Positions 13,169-25,056 of a stretch of 64,000 bases of DNA are shown in pieces. The position numbers were made by a program, and so were the translations under genes. The stretch lies in assembly GCA_963965975.1 (NCBI GenBank), contig OZ014412.1, positions 1,490,501-1,554,500 on the forward strand, read 5' to 3'. This DNA is from Xestospongia bergquistia (taxonomy: Eukaryota > Porifera > Demospongiae > Haplosclerida > Petrosiidae). The notes beneath the pieces are model-generated. The model was not told where the DNA came from, did no database searches, and saw nothing but the letters and a program-made list of their open reading frames with translations. Within the stretch, counting starts at the first letter, position 1, and the number at the start of each line of letters is the position of its first letter.

Positions 13169-15331
13169 TCATACATAAGTTTGTATCGGTACATTGACAT
13201 AACGTGTATGAGACGGAGTCTTCTGAGGGCTGGCATTATTAGAATGTTCATCAAAAATGTATCTTGTTGATCTCGTTGGTGAGTTATTGTGATTGCCAAG
13301 TATCGGGAAATCGACATAACGTGTATGAGATGGAGTCTTTTGAGGGCTGGCACTATTAGAGTGTTCCTCGCTGCTATATCTTGTTGACCTCATTGGTGAG
13401 TTAGTGTGATTGCCAATTAATCTGTCAAGAGATGAGCCTTTTATTGAAGAGTTTGATGAATTACGTCTATCATCTTGGATAACTTGGATTTCATTTTTCA
13501 TGTCTCGTATTTTCTGTAAAGACAAGAGAGGAAACCTGAAAATGCAGCAGCAAGGAAGACCTATACTATATTATGTATGCACTGAGTAATCTTAAAAATA
13601 AAATGGACATTTGATAGTAAACAACTAAGCTAATGTTGACATATATACTTTGCATACAACACAGTTAGGATATCTCTACACTTATATCATGTTATAGCAT
13701 TATCATGATAAACCACAATTTATTTGAAAAAATTGTCACTAATAATGTGATAGTAAATATTGGTAGATATACCATTACAGTGGTTAGACTTACTTCATTA
13801 TGTCTCGTTCTCATACATATAATACAGCCACATAGTACAATACTAACAACCAATAAGATAATAACAGCTGGAAGAAGAGCCAGTGTTGGTGTACCGACAG
13901 TACTAATGACTCTATCTATAACTGGTAGTTGGGTCATTACATCTGGAAAGTAATTGAAAAAATTAGTAAATTATTATGACCTCTTTAGTAATAACAGTGT
14001 GGTTTGCAAATTACCTAAGGGTATTTTGTAAAATTACTGTTTATTTTAGTGAGTATCTAGAGACCATATAACTTGATAACTTGAAGTATAGTTATTTTAG
14101 TAACAGTATTGACTATATACTGTGGCACAAGTTAGGGTGGACATGACACCAACTTATTAAGTATTCACAGTTTGATATTATATGGTTATTACATGATAAT
14201 AATCCAAGTGTGAAACCCAAAGTATTTTGTTTGTTATTTGTTACAAAACTATAATAATACACAACATATTCCAACTACGTACCATTAATTGTTGGGCTTG
14301 GATTCATAGATTTTGTACACGTTGTTAGCAAGACATTATGTGTTACAATTTCTGTAATAGCATGTGTAGTAGTCAATACAACAGTAGTTGTAGTAGTAAT
14401 GGCAGTTACAGTATTGGTAGTAATGGCAGTCACACTACTGGTATATATTTGAGAGGATGAGAGTGTAGTGTGGGACGATGAAAGTGAAGGTGACTGTGAA
14501 GGTGACATTGATGTTATTGCACTTGGTGTGGCGAAAGGAATTGGTAGCTCTGCAAAGTAAAAGATCAAAGAGTATATATAGTGAGTAATTTACATAGTTC
14601 TGTTAATTATTAAACTAACTGTAGTAATTATGTTTACACAATTATATGATTTTGTTTATACTATGATTACATAAATTGCTATTATTTCCTTTAGTTATCT
14701 GGGTTTTTGTCTCCAGATGATTTGGTGATTACAACAACAACCGTGCCTTTGTTATTATAATTATCTCAATTAAATATAAAATAGCATTATACACTAATTT
14801 AGTTTCCATACCTTCTACTGACACAACAAGCACTTCTCTGTTATGAGAGGAGTAACACATCAATACAGTTGTCTCCGTAATTGTGAACGTATGATTTAAG
14901 TAAACATAGAGATCTTTAGACTCACTAGATATATAACTGATATAAGGATTGCAAGGTTTTGTTTTATTGGTGCAATGGACAGGTGATTTGATAGTAGTAG
15001 TTCTCCAACTCTGCATAGTATGTGACTGCCATTTTGGTCCATACAAAGAACAGCTACAAGTTAGAGTTAACTGCACAGGATTAGTCTGATTTTTCAGCAT
15101 CTTCAATAAATACACATCACCATTTCTCATTGTTCCTTCTGGTATATTGCTAATTTTACCTGAAAATTTAAAAAGCAATTTTACAATCATGTTACTGCAC
15201 ACGCACGTCATATAAATATAACGATAGATTCTATTTTATATGTAGAATGACTTACATTTACTTACTGCTGTAGTTTGGTGCAGTCCCTGTACTAATAGAA
15301 CCAGTATTGGTAGTAAAATTGTTGCTGCCAT
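13169..15331 (-). CDS. receptor B: Ig-like, mucin-stalk type I membrane protein
   Basis: Paralogue of receptor A with the same exon plan: 15256-15331, 14812-15159, 14283-14549, 13794-13942 and 13169-13513. It closes a 394-residue frame with phases 1, 1, 1, 0. Exon 1 is a signal peptide (MAATILLPILVLLVQGLHQ). Exon 2 is nearly identical to A's ectodomain (LTLTCSCSLYG, TETTVLMCYSS), whereas the Thr-rich stalk (runs such as ITTTTTVVLTTT) is very different. Exon 4 holds the helix (PAVIILLVVSIVLCGCIICM). The tail of about 115 residues contains two tandem copies of a 39-residue segment, each with RSTRY, NNASPQKTPSHTRY or a near match, and then YVDFPI or YVNVPI. Receptor A has only one copy and lacks the RYV(D/N)xPI end. 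YVNV fits a Y-x-N SH2-binding pattern, but that is inference. Confidence 0.8.
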
Positions 15332-15960
15332 CTGTGAGTCTTCCGTCTGCTTGTAACTCCGCCAGTATTACAAAATGGTCATATTTTATAGTACTGTGTT
15401 GCCATGGAGTTAAAAAATAATGCTATAAATTATAACTCCTTCCACTTCCTCTTTGAATATAATTAACCTGTGTACTTTTTCCGTTGTGACATCACACACC
15501 ACAGGAAGGGTAGGCTCTGATGTTTAGGTTTTAGGGGTTTAGGATCTAGCGTATAGTATTAATTTCTCATTGAAGTATGCACCTTATATGCCATAGAAAT
15601 AGCCATTGCCTATTCTTTATTTGTTATACTACAATACCTTTATAAAATACTAGGCCTGAAAATCATTTAAATAATAGCATTTACTTGAAATGGTGCAAAC
15701 AAACTTTTAAAAGACCTGGCCACATATTATGTAAACTACTCCAAAGAATTAGGTGATCTTAACACATAAGATATTCAGGTCAAACAAGAAAAACCTAAGT
15801 GGATGTTATATATAGCTTGTGACTTAGAACTTCAAGTTTTAAGTTTTTGTGTCTTCTTATTTTATAGCCAATATGTGATAATAATGCTGCTAATTAACAG
15901 GCAGTCATCGTTAATTATTTACTTTAATTTAATTTTACTGTCTAGAGGTAAGTAGTAAAA
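15332..15960. other. 5' flank of receptor B
   Basis: Presumed promoter region. No other gene seen. Confidence 0.45.
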
Positions 15961-16067
15961 AACACATCCAATAACTGAAAGAAGACTACAATAAACATGT
16001 TAGCCCTTACATGTATAGGAATTGCATGAGAACTACTGCCAATTCTTATTGCATCTGTTTATAAACA
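15961..16067. repeat. dispersed ~110-bp repeat, copy 1
   Basis: Shared phrases are AAGACTACAATAAACATGTT, a CTTACAT...TATAGGA segment, and CTGCCAA-TCTTATTGCATCTG followed by TTTATAAAC. The same order of phrases recurs at six other places in the window. Confidence 0.75.
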
Positions 16068-16216
16068 AAGATATTACTACTGGTATAATGAATTTATACA
16101 CTAAGCAAAATTAATATATGAAGTCTTAACATACAGGGCAATGGCAGATCTTTGTTGACAGGGGTTTGGTGAAATATTATGAAGTGATTATTAATATTAT
16201 TGATGACAAGTGGATG

Positions 16217-16449
16217 CACTGTAAAAGTTAATATGTCAAATTAACAACTAATTTGTAGTTTACATAGATGAATTACTATGGAATATAGAACTCTTGAGAA
16301 TTGCTCACTACGTAATTTCTTGGTATATTGTACTGGTACATAGCAACAAATTATACAGTGAGTAATTCACATAAATTCTATGTTCCATAGTAATCCACCC
16401 ATGTAAAGTACAAACCAATTGTTAAAATGACATATTAATTTTTACAGTG
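16217..16449. mobile_element. foldback/MITE-like element
   Basis: The ends are CACTGTAAAA and its reverse complement TTTTACAGTG. The arms extend about 110 bp each (TTAATATGTCAAATTAACAA; GAATTACTATGGAATATAGAA and matching reverse complements), leaving a short centre. Total about 233 bp, non-coding. Confidence 0.7.
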
Positions 16450-16860
16450 TGGAACTACCTGGTGTACTATTAACCATCTTCATTGTATGTTACTATAGCC
16501 CAATATATGTTAGTCATGTAATTTATTAACAGACAATCATCATTATTATAACAATTTTTAATGTGGAAACGTATTTATTTAAAAATTATTTCTAGTATAC
16601 AAGCCCAGCCATATATATTTATTGCTATAAGTAGTTATTAAAAGCAGTAAAAGGTTAATTTCATATTATAAATATATTAAAAGCTCCACCATGAGAGTAA
16701 TGATCAGTGATTGTCGGGAGTATATCCCCCCTTATTGTAATGATTAGTAATAATTATCATCCAAATTACAAGCTAGTTGAAATCTAAGTGAGTACAGTTA
16801 TTTACTAATCTATAATGTAATTTTACTGTACAGAAGTAGGCAATAAATGGAAGTGAAAAA

Positions 16861-16970
16861 CATATCCAATAACTGAAAAGAAGACTACAATAAACATGTT
16901 GGCACTTACATATATAGGAGTGACATGGGAAGCACTGCCAACTGTTATTTCATCTGTTTATAAACAAGAC
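16861..16970. repeat. dispersed ~110-bp repeat, copy 2
   Basis: Same phrase order as the copy at 15961. It is very close to the copy at 26875-26985, since both lie in the duplicated block. Confidence 0.75.
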
Positions 16971-17031
16971 ATATCATCACTTATATAAAGTAAAATTGAT
17001 ATGTGAGGCCTTAACATACAGGACATAGTCA

Positions 17032-17141
17032 GGGCTGTTGATAGGGATGGGAGAGAGTAAGAGGTCCAAATTACCAGGTCTCCTAACAAATAAGAGGTCC
17101 CTGAGCTGGAGTCCTGAAAATTATGGACCCTCTGAAGCTAG
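17032..17141. repeat. GGTCC-rich dispersed repeat, copy 1
   Basis: A phrase running from GGGCTGTTGATAGGGATGGG to TGGACCCTCTGAAGCTAGA. It is repeated at 27047-27163 and, in part, 40957-41070. Confidence 0.7.
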
Positions 17142-17279
17142 AATGATAGTTTGTTTTTTTTACTTACAAAAATTTATTCTTTTAATTTTATGATTGGAAT
17201 ATGTATAAAAATCAATTACATGTATTAATAAGTACATACTATTATAGGTTTATTACAGGTTTACTGTACTAGTGGTAAG

Positions 17280-17494
17280 TAATTAAACAAAGAAAATTGG
17301 CTGACTCTGATTATAGTAAATATACCATGACAGCTAAATATTCCAATGTTACTGCAATTATTATGGATAAATGTGCTTTCCGTATCATATTACTTCTATC
17401 AATACACTGACATGTTGCATTGAATACATATTATGAGTACGCTACATCCTATACTCAGTGCACTAATTAAAATAATGACATTAAATAGACTCAT
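17280..17494 (-). pseudogene. C/E-type receptor relic F1
   Basis: Starting at the ATG (17492-17494) the frame reads MSLFNVIILISALSIGCS, matching the signal exon of C1 (MSLLYVVIFITTLSIGSS). It then runs straight into fragments of the ectodomain (TGCAACATG, like C1 FNATCG) and then a piece of the E-type tail (ATAATCAGAGTCAGCCAATT), with stops between. The introns and most of the domains are gone, so this is a collapsed deletion relic. A near-identical copy lies at 27270-27526. Confidence 0.6.
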
Positions 17495-18833
17495 CAAGTT
17501 CTTAAGGTTTCCAAAGTTGACTGCAGTATCAGTCAGGCAATAGTACTGCCTATAATGAGTTGACAGCCATGATGTCTCTTCTTTCTTTCTACATTTATGT
17601 CATGATATCACTATAAAACTAGAAATCTTTTAACAATTATTTTTATCCATAAACTTATGATTTTACATAAGGTATTCATATTTAAAATTTTATTTGGAGC
17701 GCTTTAACAAATATATGCAGTGAGCTTGGATTGGAGACGCCATTTTATTTGCTTTATGTAATTATAATTATTCATGAAGATTTAAAATAAAAACAGAGGC
17801 TTTGAAAAATAAACGCTGCAAGGCAGTATTTATTCTACCACGAGGCCTGTTCTAAATGGAGTTAACTTGTGTTCTTTCTTCAGCAATCATTTCGTTAAAT
17901 ATCTTAAAAGATTAGATTTGCTTTGTCTTCTATCAATCAAGAAACAGGTATACTTACAGTACATTTCTAGGTAATTCTAGCTTAATTACTTACATTTATG
18001 TAAGTAATTAATTAATTAATTTATGTTATTTATGTATTACATTTATGCCCAAATCATACTTACTGTTTGATTCAAAATATATTGTTATTAATCATTCGTT
18101 ATACATTATAACAATATTCTATTTTATAGTATATACTATGTACATTCATTTATACAACTAGTAATAATAAAGATATTGTCTTATGTTGTTCATATAATGG
18201 CTACTATGTAGGAAGGAACCTATAGTTGAAGTATGTCAATAATGGAGACTCTTTCCTTTGATGGTCTTGAATGAGAGTCCCTCTCCACTAAGTAGTTATA
18301 TCATTTATAGACGTCATTTAATAAATATTTATTTTCATTACCAAAAATGTAATAAACGTTATTATAATCTCAGTGTAGTGTATGTATGCTAGTTTGATAA
18401 GATAATAATAAGATGTATAAAATTAAAGTTTAAAGGATTACATGACTCCATACTATGGTATCTAATTGATGGAATCCATGATAATGTTATATGTACATAG
18501 ACATGTAGTGTCAATTTAACAATGTATGTAGTTAATTGAATATATGAATCATAACAATACCAGGAAAGAAGTCTGTATAAACATAGTGGTGGCCCTTATA
18601 CTTTAAAAGGTGTTACTTGGAAACACTGCCAACTTTTATTGCATCTGTTTATTAACACATAGAATATTAAGATATGATCATTAATATAAAGATTTAAGAC
18701 TTTAATATATTGATATGTAAGGAATATAGGTCTTAAGGAATGATTTTAGTCCAATTAAAGATAGTATTGATAATGTGGACTGTAACATGCATTCACGTCA
18801 TTCATCTGACTTAATAATATTCAGTCCTTCCAT
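17495..18833. other. 3' flank of receptor C1, no gene
   Basis: AT-rich sequence. Contains dispersed-repeat copy 3 (18561-18656). Parts of 18450-18833 are duplicated at 27545-27940. Confidence 0.5.
18561..18656. repeat. dispersed ~110-bp repeat, copy 3
   Basis: A diverged copy ending CACTGCCAACTTTTATTGCATCTGTTTA-like. Duplicated at 27656-27730. Confidence 0.65.
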
Positions 18834-20410
18834 CTAACACAAATGATAGTAACTGGTAATACTTTGAGCATTATATCCTAAATATGTAATAATTTAAACT
18901 TTACCTGTTAAGTATAGTTTCTTCCCAGATCTCCATTGTCTGAATACAGAAAAAGGGTTTGCCTGTAAACTAATGACATTGAAAGCCATTTTACAATTAT
19001 GGTCAACATCTATGCTATTTACTATTGTACTAATACTGTTGAAGTACAATATATTTATATTATTAGACATGTTCATAATGTACTTATATGTAAACAGTAT
19101 ATACAAAATAGATCATATTAAGTGATCATTTATATTTTTGTTTTGAATTATAGTTGTGCTCTACAAGAGAGATAAAATGATTTAAATTAATTAAATATCA
19201 CAAACCTTGTTTTTGTATATTTCTTGACTACTATACATATTATTATTATAGTAGTAACAAGCAAAACTAGAAAGATGATGACTATTCCACCAGAAGGTAC
19301 TGTAGCTGCTAGTAAAGTAGTAGTACATTCATTGACTGATACTGTTTGTTCAGCTGTTTTAATATTGAATGAATCTGTTAAAAATCAATTTTTATATTTT
19401 TTAATATTTTTACACACTTACTTGTACTTAAGGAAGTATTACTTGAGGTAGTTGTAGTAGCTTCAACATTACAAGTAGGAGTGATGGTAGGAGTGATGGT
19501 TACAATAACTGTTGTGATAGTTATTGAACTAGAATGAGTGGAAATGATGGTTGTTGTCAACGAGGTGATTGCATCTGATGTTATTGATGGAAATGGAGAC
19601 AAGAGAGACAAAGATTGGAGTGGAAGAGATTGTGGAAAGAAGTGCGAGGGTGAGTCTGAGAATAATGATGATAATAACAATGAAGTAGAAGATGATGATG
19701 GACATGCAGGAACTAAAGAAGGTGATGGAGTGGGAAATGATGACAGAACACTGCTCATTGAGCCTATATGATTGCATTAATTATCATTTTAAAACAAACT
19801 GTCAATATAGTACCTTTTTGAGTCACAATAATAAATACAGGCTTACTGTACTGATGGCGGTAATTGTAGCAAAGAAGAAGAGTTGACTCAGTAATTGTTC
19901 TAGATATGTTACAAATATGATATGTATCCTTGTTGTGCGTGATATTTTTTTCATTGTATCCACAAGAAAGCCCATTATTACTACCATTTATGAAAATCAA
20001 CCAAAATGGTATCCCTATAGTACATCCACATGTTGCATTGAATATATATCCTGAAGATACTGACTTAACAATATCTGTGTTAGGCCAAGTAATGTTTGAA
20101 CCATGTTTAAATATTCGACCTGGAAATTAATAAAATGTAGCATTGTTATATCGCACTTGTTATGGTCTACATTTGTGCTCAAGAAGTGTTTAATTATGAT
20201 TTAAATTCTTTTTATTTTTACTAATAAAACATTATATATTGTCTTCCTTTGTACAAACAGATACAATAGAGTAGCTAATTTGTACACTCTTCTTTCCTCC
20301 TTTAAACTAATTATCTATAACTTACATTTCTGACTTATGTTACAGTGATTTGACAAACTACTTCCTATACTCAGTGTAGTAATGAAGATGACAACATAGA
20401 GTAGACTCAT
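18834..20410 (-). CDS. receptor C1: Ig-like, mucin-stalk type I membrane protein
   Basis: Six exons: 20326-20410, 19814-20119, 19422-19763, 19206-19374, 18905-19035 and 18834-18877. They close a 358-residue frame with phases 1, 1, 1, 2, 1. Exon 1 is a signal peptide (MSLLYVVIFITTLSIGSSLS). Exon 2 (about residues 29-130) is a Cys-rich ectodomain: RIFKHGSNITWP, FNATCGC, WLIFINGS, then ITESTLLLCYNY. Spacing of Cys, Trp and the late LxC suggests a divergent Ig-like fold related to exon 2 of A/B. Exon 3 (about 131-244) is a Ser/Thr/Pro stalk. Exon 4 has the helix (GGIVIIFLVLLVTTIIIICIVV) then KKYTK. Exon 5 encodes a tail (IDVDHNCKMAFNVISLQ, FRQWRSGKKLYLT). Exon 6 ends it with GYNAQSITSYYHLC. Exons 5 and 6 are kept almost unchanged at 27944-28147, with a silent CAT/CAC difference. 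Confidence 0.8.
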
Positions 20411-21384
20411 CCTTTTCAAAAGCTTTTGGTCCAAGTTGACTGCAATTAAATATCTTCAACTGATATTGCCTCCTACCACTTTACATTAAATAACAAGCTA
20501 TGGTCCTCTCCCTAGTTTATCCAATTGTGTCTCTATGAATATGCTTATGGGGAAATTTTCAGAATTATTATGTACTTGTATATAAATGTTAGGATGAATG
20601 TGTTATACCTAGTTTAACCTAATATGTAAACAGATTAATTATCTTAGAGTGAATAGATAGATTATAATAAACATGGTGGTCCTCACACATGTAGGAGTGA
20701 AAGTACTACAACCTCTTATTGTATCTGTTTGTTTAGAAGACATCATCATTGATACAAAGAAGTAGTACATACTAAGGAATAATATTGATATGTAATTATG
20801 GGCATGGTAATATCCAATAAAGTGGTCTTTGTATTTAGATGAGGAATAATTTATGTCTATTAAAAAGTATAAAGTATTTTATTAAATTGACAATTTAATT
20901 CCATCATAATTAAAGATGGATGAAAAAAAATTAGTTGAATCTATCTATACAGATAGCTCTGATATTCATGTAATAATTTAGATATTTTCACGAAATTTTA
21001 GAATTTTTGTAATAAATCTTTCTGGCACTAGCTATTAATTGTAAGTGTACATAATATCTGTAAAGCTAGACAAGGTAATGTTACAATACATTAATAAAAA
21101 TGAGTCAACTTTTGTAACTGGCATGATGGCATGATGCATAAGGTTTGTGATGAAATGTTTTCTGATTTGATAGTAAGATTTTTTAAGGTGTATAATTATT
21201 CTAATAAAGAAGGAAGTAAATTTTACCCTCTGCCAATAATGATGATATCACTAACCCTCACATTTATTGCTTCACATTTGTAAGTTTTATTTACTATTAA
21301 AATTACTATGAGTTACACCAATTCATTAAATGAGTGTTGGTGTAGGAAGTGGTATAGACGTTGACAATAGTGACCATAATTAAG
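20411..21384. other. 5' flank of receptor C1; no gene
   Basis: Presumed promoter. Contains dispersed-repeat copy 4 (20651-20732), about 240-320 bp upstream of the C1 start; receptor C2 has a copy at the same place. Confidence 0.5.
20651..20732. repeat. dispersed ~110-bp repeat, copy 4
   Basis: Begins ATTATAATAAACATGGTGGT and ends CTCTTATTGTATCTGTTTG. It lies upstream of C1. Confidence 0.65.
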
Positions 21385-22610
21385 TTATCGTTACAAAATA
21401 TAGTAGTTAGTAACAGTAGAACAAGAACAATAACTATACAACCAATAGGTACTACAACTTCCAGTAAAGTAGTAGTACAACTATCATCATGTACTTGAGC
21501 TTGTACTAAATGTTTTGATTGAATACGAAAATGTTAATTTTGATAATTTTGTGAACTCAATTGTATCTACTGAAATAGGAATAGTTACTAAAAATCAACA
21601 CTTGTACTAGATGTAGTTGTAGTAGGTTCATAATGAATACTTGAGGTAAGAGGGCTGGTTACAGAAAGTTGTTGTGACAGTTATTGTCAAATTAGAACAA
21701 GAGGAATTGTTAGTCAAGGTAGATGGAACAGGAGAAGAGCTCAGTACATTTGATGTTATATCAATGAAGATGAAGATGAGAGAAATAGAGATGATGGTAG
21801 AAAGAATGACAGTTAGGGGAAAAAAACAATAATGATAAAGTAGTGGGAAGTAAAAAATATGTGGGAGACTGAAAAGGCAATGCAGAGGGAGAGGGTGATG
21901 TACAATTACTGTTTGGTTCTAAAAGATTTAATGAAGTCATAAAAGTATTAATAGAAAATTTCAAATAATATCTTGTATATTGGTAACTACTTGTGAACTG
22001 TATTACATTGTGCTATTATAGATATCAATAGCGGAACACAGAACAATTAATGGCTCTGTACTTGTTTGAAGTATATCAGTACAGATCATTGTTCCAGTAT
22101 TACAGACTGTTGGTATACATGTAGATCCAAGTTATAGTGAAACTTGAACACCGTTTTATCAAAAACATTCTCAAAGTAAAGTAGATGCTGTGGATCCACA
22201 AGTTACATTGAACATGTATCATCATAATTATACATGATGATGTCAGTAGAAGCTTAAGGCCATGAGTGTTTGATGACATATACATGATCATGTCAGTGCA
22301 TGGTAGGCCAATAGTTTATGTCTCTTGTTGAGATATTTTATCTGAAAAAGTGTATTAATTATAAAATTTGTCATTAATATATTATTAACAATAACAGTAA
22401 TCATGATTTCAACTATATAAGTATCATCTGTTAATAAACAGATATAATACAATTGTTAATTGTGGTTAATTTTGTCACTACTACTGCAGTTCACTGTAGT
22501 CTTCCTTCCTTCCTTCCTTTATTATTGTTTTAACAAGAAGTCCACTAACTTACATCTGTCATCAGATAGACCACATCCTATACACAGTAAATAGAAAGAA
22601 GCTGGAGTAA
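21385..22610 (-). pseudogene. E1: decayed C-related receptor
   Basis: Remnants in order are: signal exon ending at the donor near 22554 (CTGTGTATAGG, like C1 CTGAGTATAGG) without a usable ATG; ectodomain exon about 21973-22341 with in-frame stops; stalk exon about 21600-21933 with a shift after SPSPSALPFQSPTYF; and a transmembrane exon (CTTTLLEVVVPIGCIVIVLV) near 21400-21525. The GT donor of the ectodomain exon is now AT (CAAG|ATATT), as in E2, while E3-E7 keep GT. I call it a pseudogene. Unrecognised intron structure is a less likely explanation. Confidence 0.6.
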
Positions 22611-23067
22611 ATATGCTCTAAAAACTAGGGAAATTTCTCTGTATGTCCTTGATAAATAGACCTAGGTCTTGAATGCTATACTTGATTTATGTATGAATGT
22701 AAACAGCTTGTCCTAGAGTATATATAGTCACTCTAATAATAATTATTACCTAATTAACCATTATTGTGTAGTTATGTTGATGATGTTTTATGATGTTATT
22801 GTTTTTAGATAAATTATTGGTTTATCCCAAATGTGTTATTATGAGTGATGACAAGGGGATTATAGTGCAAGGATAATAACAAAACACATCAGCATGTAAG
22901 AGTGTATTATAAATAACAATAAACTATGTTTTTTTAACAAAAAGTTGTATTAAACAACAACATAATTGATTGAAACAATTACTAAGTTTGTTGTTGTATT
23001 TTTACACACAGGACAAGTGATCTAACACAATAGCTAGAGAGGATGGAGGAGATAAGAAAGGGACCAT
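22611..23067. other. spacer between E1 and D1
   Basis: No gene. The same spacer lies 3' of D2 and, diverged, of D3-D7. Confidence 0.5.
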
Positions 23068-25006
23068 TTAGAGTGAGCTAGCCATCTCTTGTTTGTTCTC
23101 GGGGATGCTGTAATCTATTACGTAAGTATTGGCAATGACTCTACTGTCACTTGTCTCAGCTGAGATTAGACTAGTGATTAAAGAGAATAATGTTGAATTA
23201 ATATAGAGAGAATTATAGCCATTGTGATGGACTCTCTTACCCTTTGTCATTGTATATCCTGCCAGAGTCAAAGAGTTCATCCAACTTAATAGATTGTTGA
23301 CGTTTTTTGATACGCCACTGTACCAAACAGAAGCCCCACCCAAAGATAGCAAACAAAGTCATCACTGTTAGCAAAACCACCAGTATAGAAACAGTAACCT
23401 TCATTTGTTGAGATTCATCAACTATATCACTTGGTGTAACAATGTCTTTGTAGAGAAGGAAACATATTATTATTGTTAATGTGGTATTATATATATAAGT
23501 CAGCTAAGTGGCTATTAGCTGTACAATAGTATACTATAAACTGCCCTACAAAACAATTGATGTCTTATAGAGTTCCCTGTAATAACCATACCAATATAGC
23601 TAGTTGAGATATATGAGTCACAACAAATTATATAGTCTGATAAAATAAGCGTACATTAAAAACAATCATGACAACAGTTATTGGTTATCTACTTTGTCAT
23701 GCACAGAAAATTACCTGTCATTGTAGAACTGGTAATGGCAGCAGAATGGGTTAGAACAGGTGTTATTAATAGTGTTGTTGTAACAGTTACAGTATTAAAT
23801 GAAGTAATGTCATTAGTTGTTAAGGATGAGGTAGAGCTATATATCAATGTTGACGAAGAACTCTTAGAATTGTCTGTGAAATGTGATGATGTATCTATAC
23901 TACTAGACAATAGCTTGTTGCCATGTGTGAGAGACTGTGAGGGAGACAGTGAGGGAGAAAGTGAAGGAGACAATGAAGCAGACTGTAAAGAAGTTGGTAA
24001 AGGAGATAAAAAGGAAATTGATGGTTCCTCTGTGGATATGAAAAAGGGACTAATAATCAGTTGATCATGAGCTAAAATATTTGGAAGTGGTAATAATATC
24101 TATGAGAATACATTACATTGTAAGAATGGATTGACCACAATACAAATTAAAGATAGAAGTCTTGTCAGACATTTTAAACCACTATTGAAAGGGCTTCCTA
24201 GTATGTATGAGTAGTATTTCTTACATAATAATTATATTGAGATATTTCATTACTTTTATTCATTGTCTAGTCAGAAACTGTACCTTGAATTTTTATTGCA
24301 AGCATTTGTTACTAAATATTAATGATAGATGGACAGATAGGTAAATGGCGTTATTGATGAATGAATGATACATGAATGGACGAATGAATATATAAAATAG
24401 ATTTCTAACCTTTCACAACATCTATCATTATGGCTTTGCTGTATACTTCAAAGACTTTACTAAAATCCCATAAAAAATTCGACTCTACTTGCATTTCTGA
24501 TTTACATTGGAACACGTACATACCAACTTTATGAAATGTAACAGTCAAATTATAAACAATAGGACCTTTTAAGATACTGTCCTCATCATTGCATTGAATC
24601 AAACTTGGACAATTAGTAGTACAAGGATCATTAGCTAAATATTGTCTTTTGTTTACACTCTCAACAAAAGGATTATTAGAATATTCTGTGTTATTGTACA
24701 GCCACTTTAAACTACCACATTTACTCTGACATTGAAAGTCCAAAGTTTTATCTACTACAACTTTAAGTTGATAGTTGTTGTTTGGGATAGTAACAATAGC
24801 TGTGAAAAGAAGTTTAAAATGAAGATGTTATTATATTAAGTTCTTTACTATGTAAACAAACTAATGTTATTATACTAACCTGCATCTCCAAACTTTTCCA
24901 TATTATAACGACACTCATCAATATTAATATTAGTAGCAGAGGTCAGAGAACATTTGATAAGAGCAACCAGCAACAAAAGTGATCTACTAAACGTGATTGA
25001 AACCAT
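23068..25006 (-). CDS. receptor D1: Ig-domain, mucin-stalk type I membrane protein
   Basis: Five exons: 24880-25006, 24410-24799, 23715-24029, 23241-23445 and 23068-23170. They close a 379-residue frame with phases 1, 1, 1, 2. Exon 1 is a signal peptide (ITFSRSLLLLVALIKCSLTS) plus a short Cys-containing lead. Exon 2 (about residues 43-172) is the clearest Ig domain in the window: LDFQCQSKCGSLKWLYNN (Cys then Trp) and later YNLTVTFHKVGMYVFQC, the usual L-x-V...G-x-Y-x-x-x-C end, with extra Cys between (NDPCTTNCPSLIQC). Exon 3 is a Ser/Pro/Thr stalk with SLSPSLSPS repeats. Exon 4 has the helix (VSILVVLLTVMTLFAIFGWG) then QWRIKKR. Exon 5 is the tail end with two tyrosines, NTYVIDYSIPENKQEM. It is one member of a seven-gene set. 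Confidence 0.85.
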
Positions 25007-25056
25007 GATTAGCGGAGTTGGTCTTCACTTCTATCTGTTTACAAAACACCCATAGA
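25007..25056 (-). promoter_or_regulatory. conserved leader just upstream of D-gene start
   Basis: On the plus strand the block reads TTAGCGGAGTTGGTCTTCAC then TTCTATCTGTTTACAAAACA. It directly precedes the ATG and is kept in D1-D7 (shorter in D3) while the DNA beyond it diverges. It could be the 5' UTR plus core promoter. No TATA or initiator could be assigned confidently. Confidence 0.35.

Larger units (their letters stand above)
16450..17279. other. repeats, no gene
   Basis: Contains dispersed-repeat copy 2 (16861-16970) and a block at 17032-17141 (GGTCCAAATTACCAGGTCTC... AAGAGGTCCCTGAG) that recurs at 27047-27163 and 40957-41070. No exon seen. Confidence 0.5.

Noticed and set aside
18894..19106. 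Independent small protein beginning MYILFTYKYIM
   Set aside because: The second half is C1 exon 5, joined through a good acceptor at 19036. The first half is intron sequence not kept in C2.
23068..23352. Continuous frame through exons 4 and 5 of D1
   Set aside because: In the first half it is the wrong frame for the helix exon. The 70-bp intron with GT/AG ends is conserved in D2-D4 and D6 and restores the proper frame.
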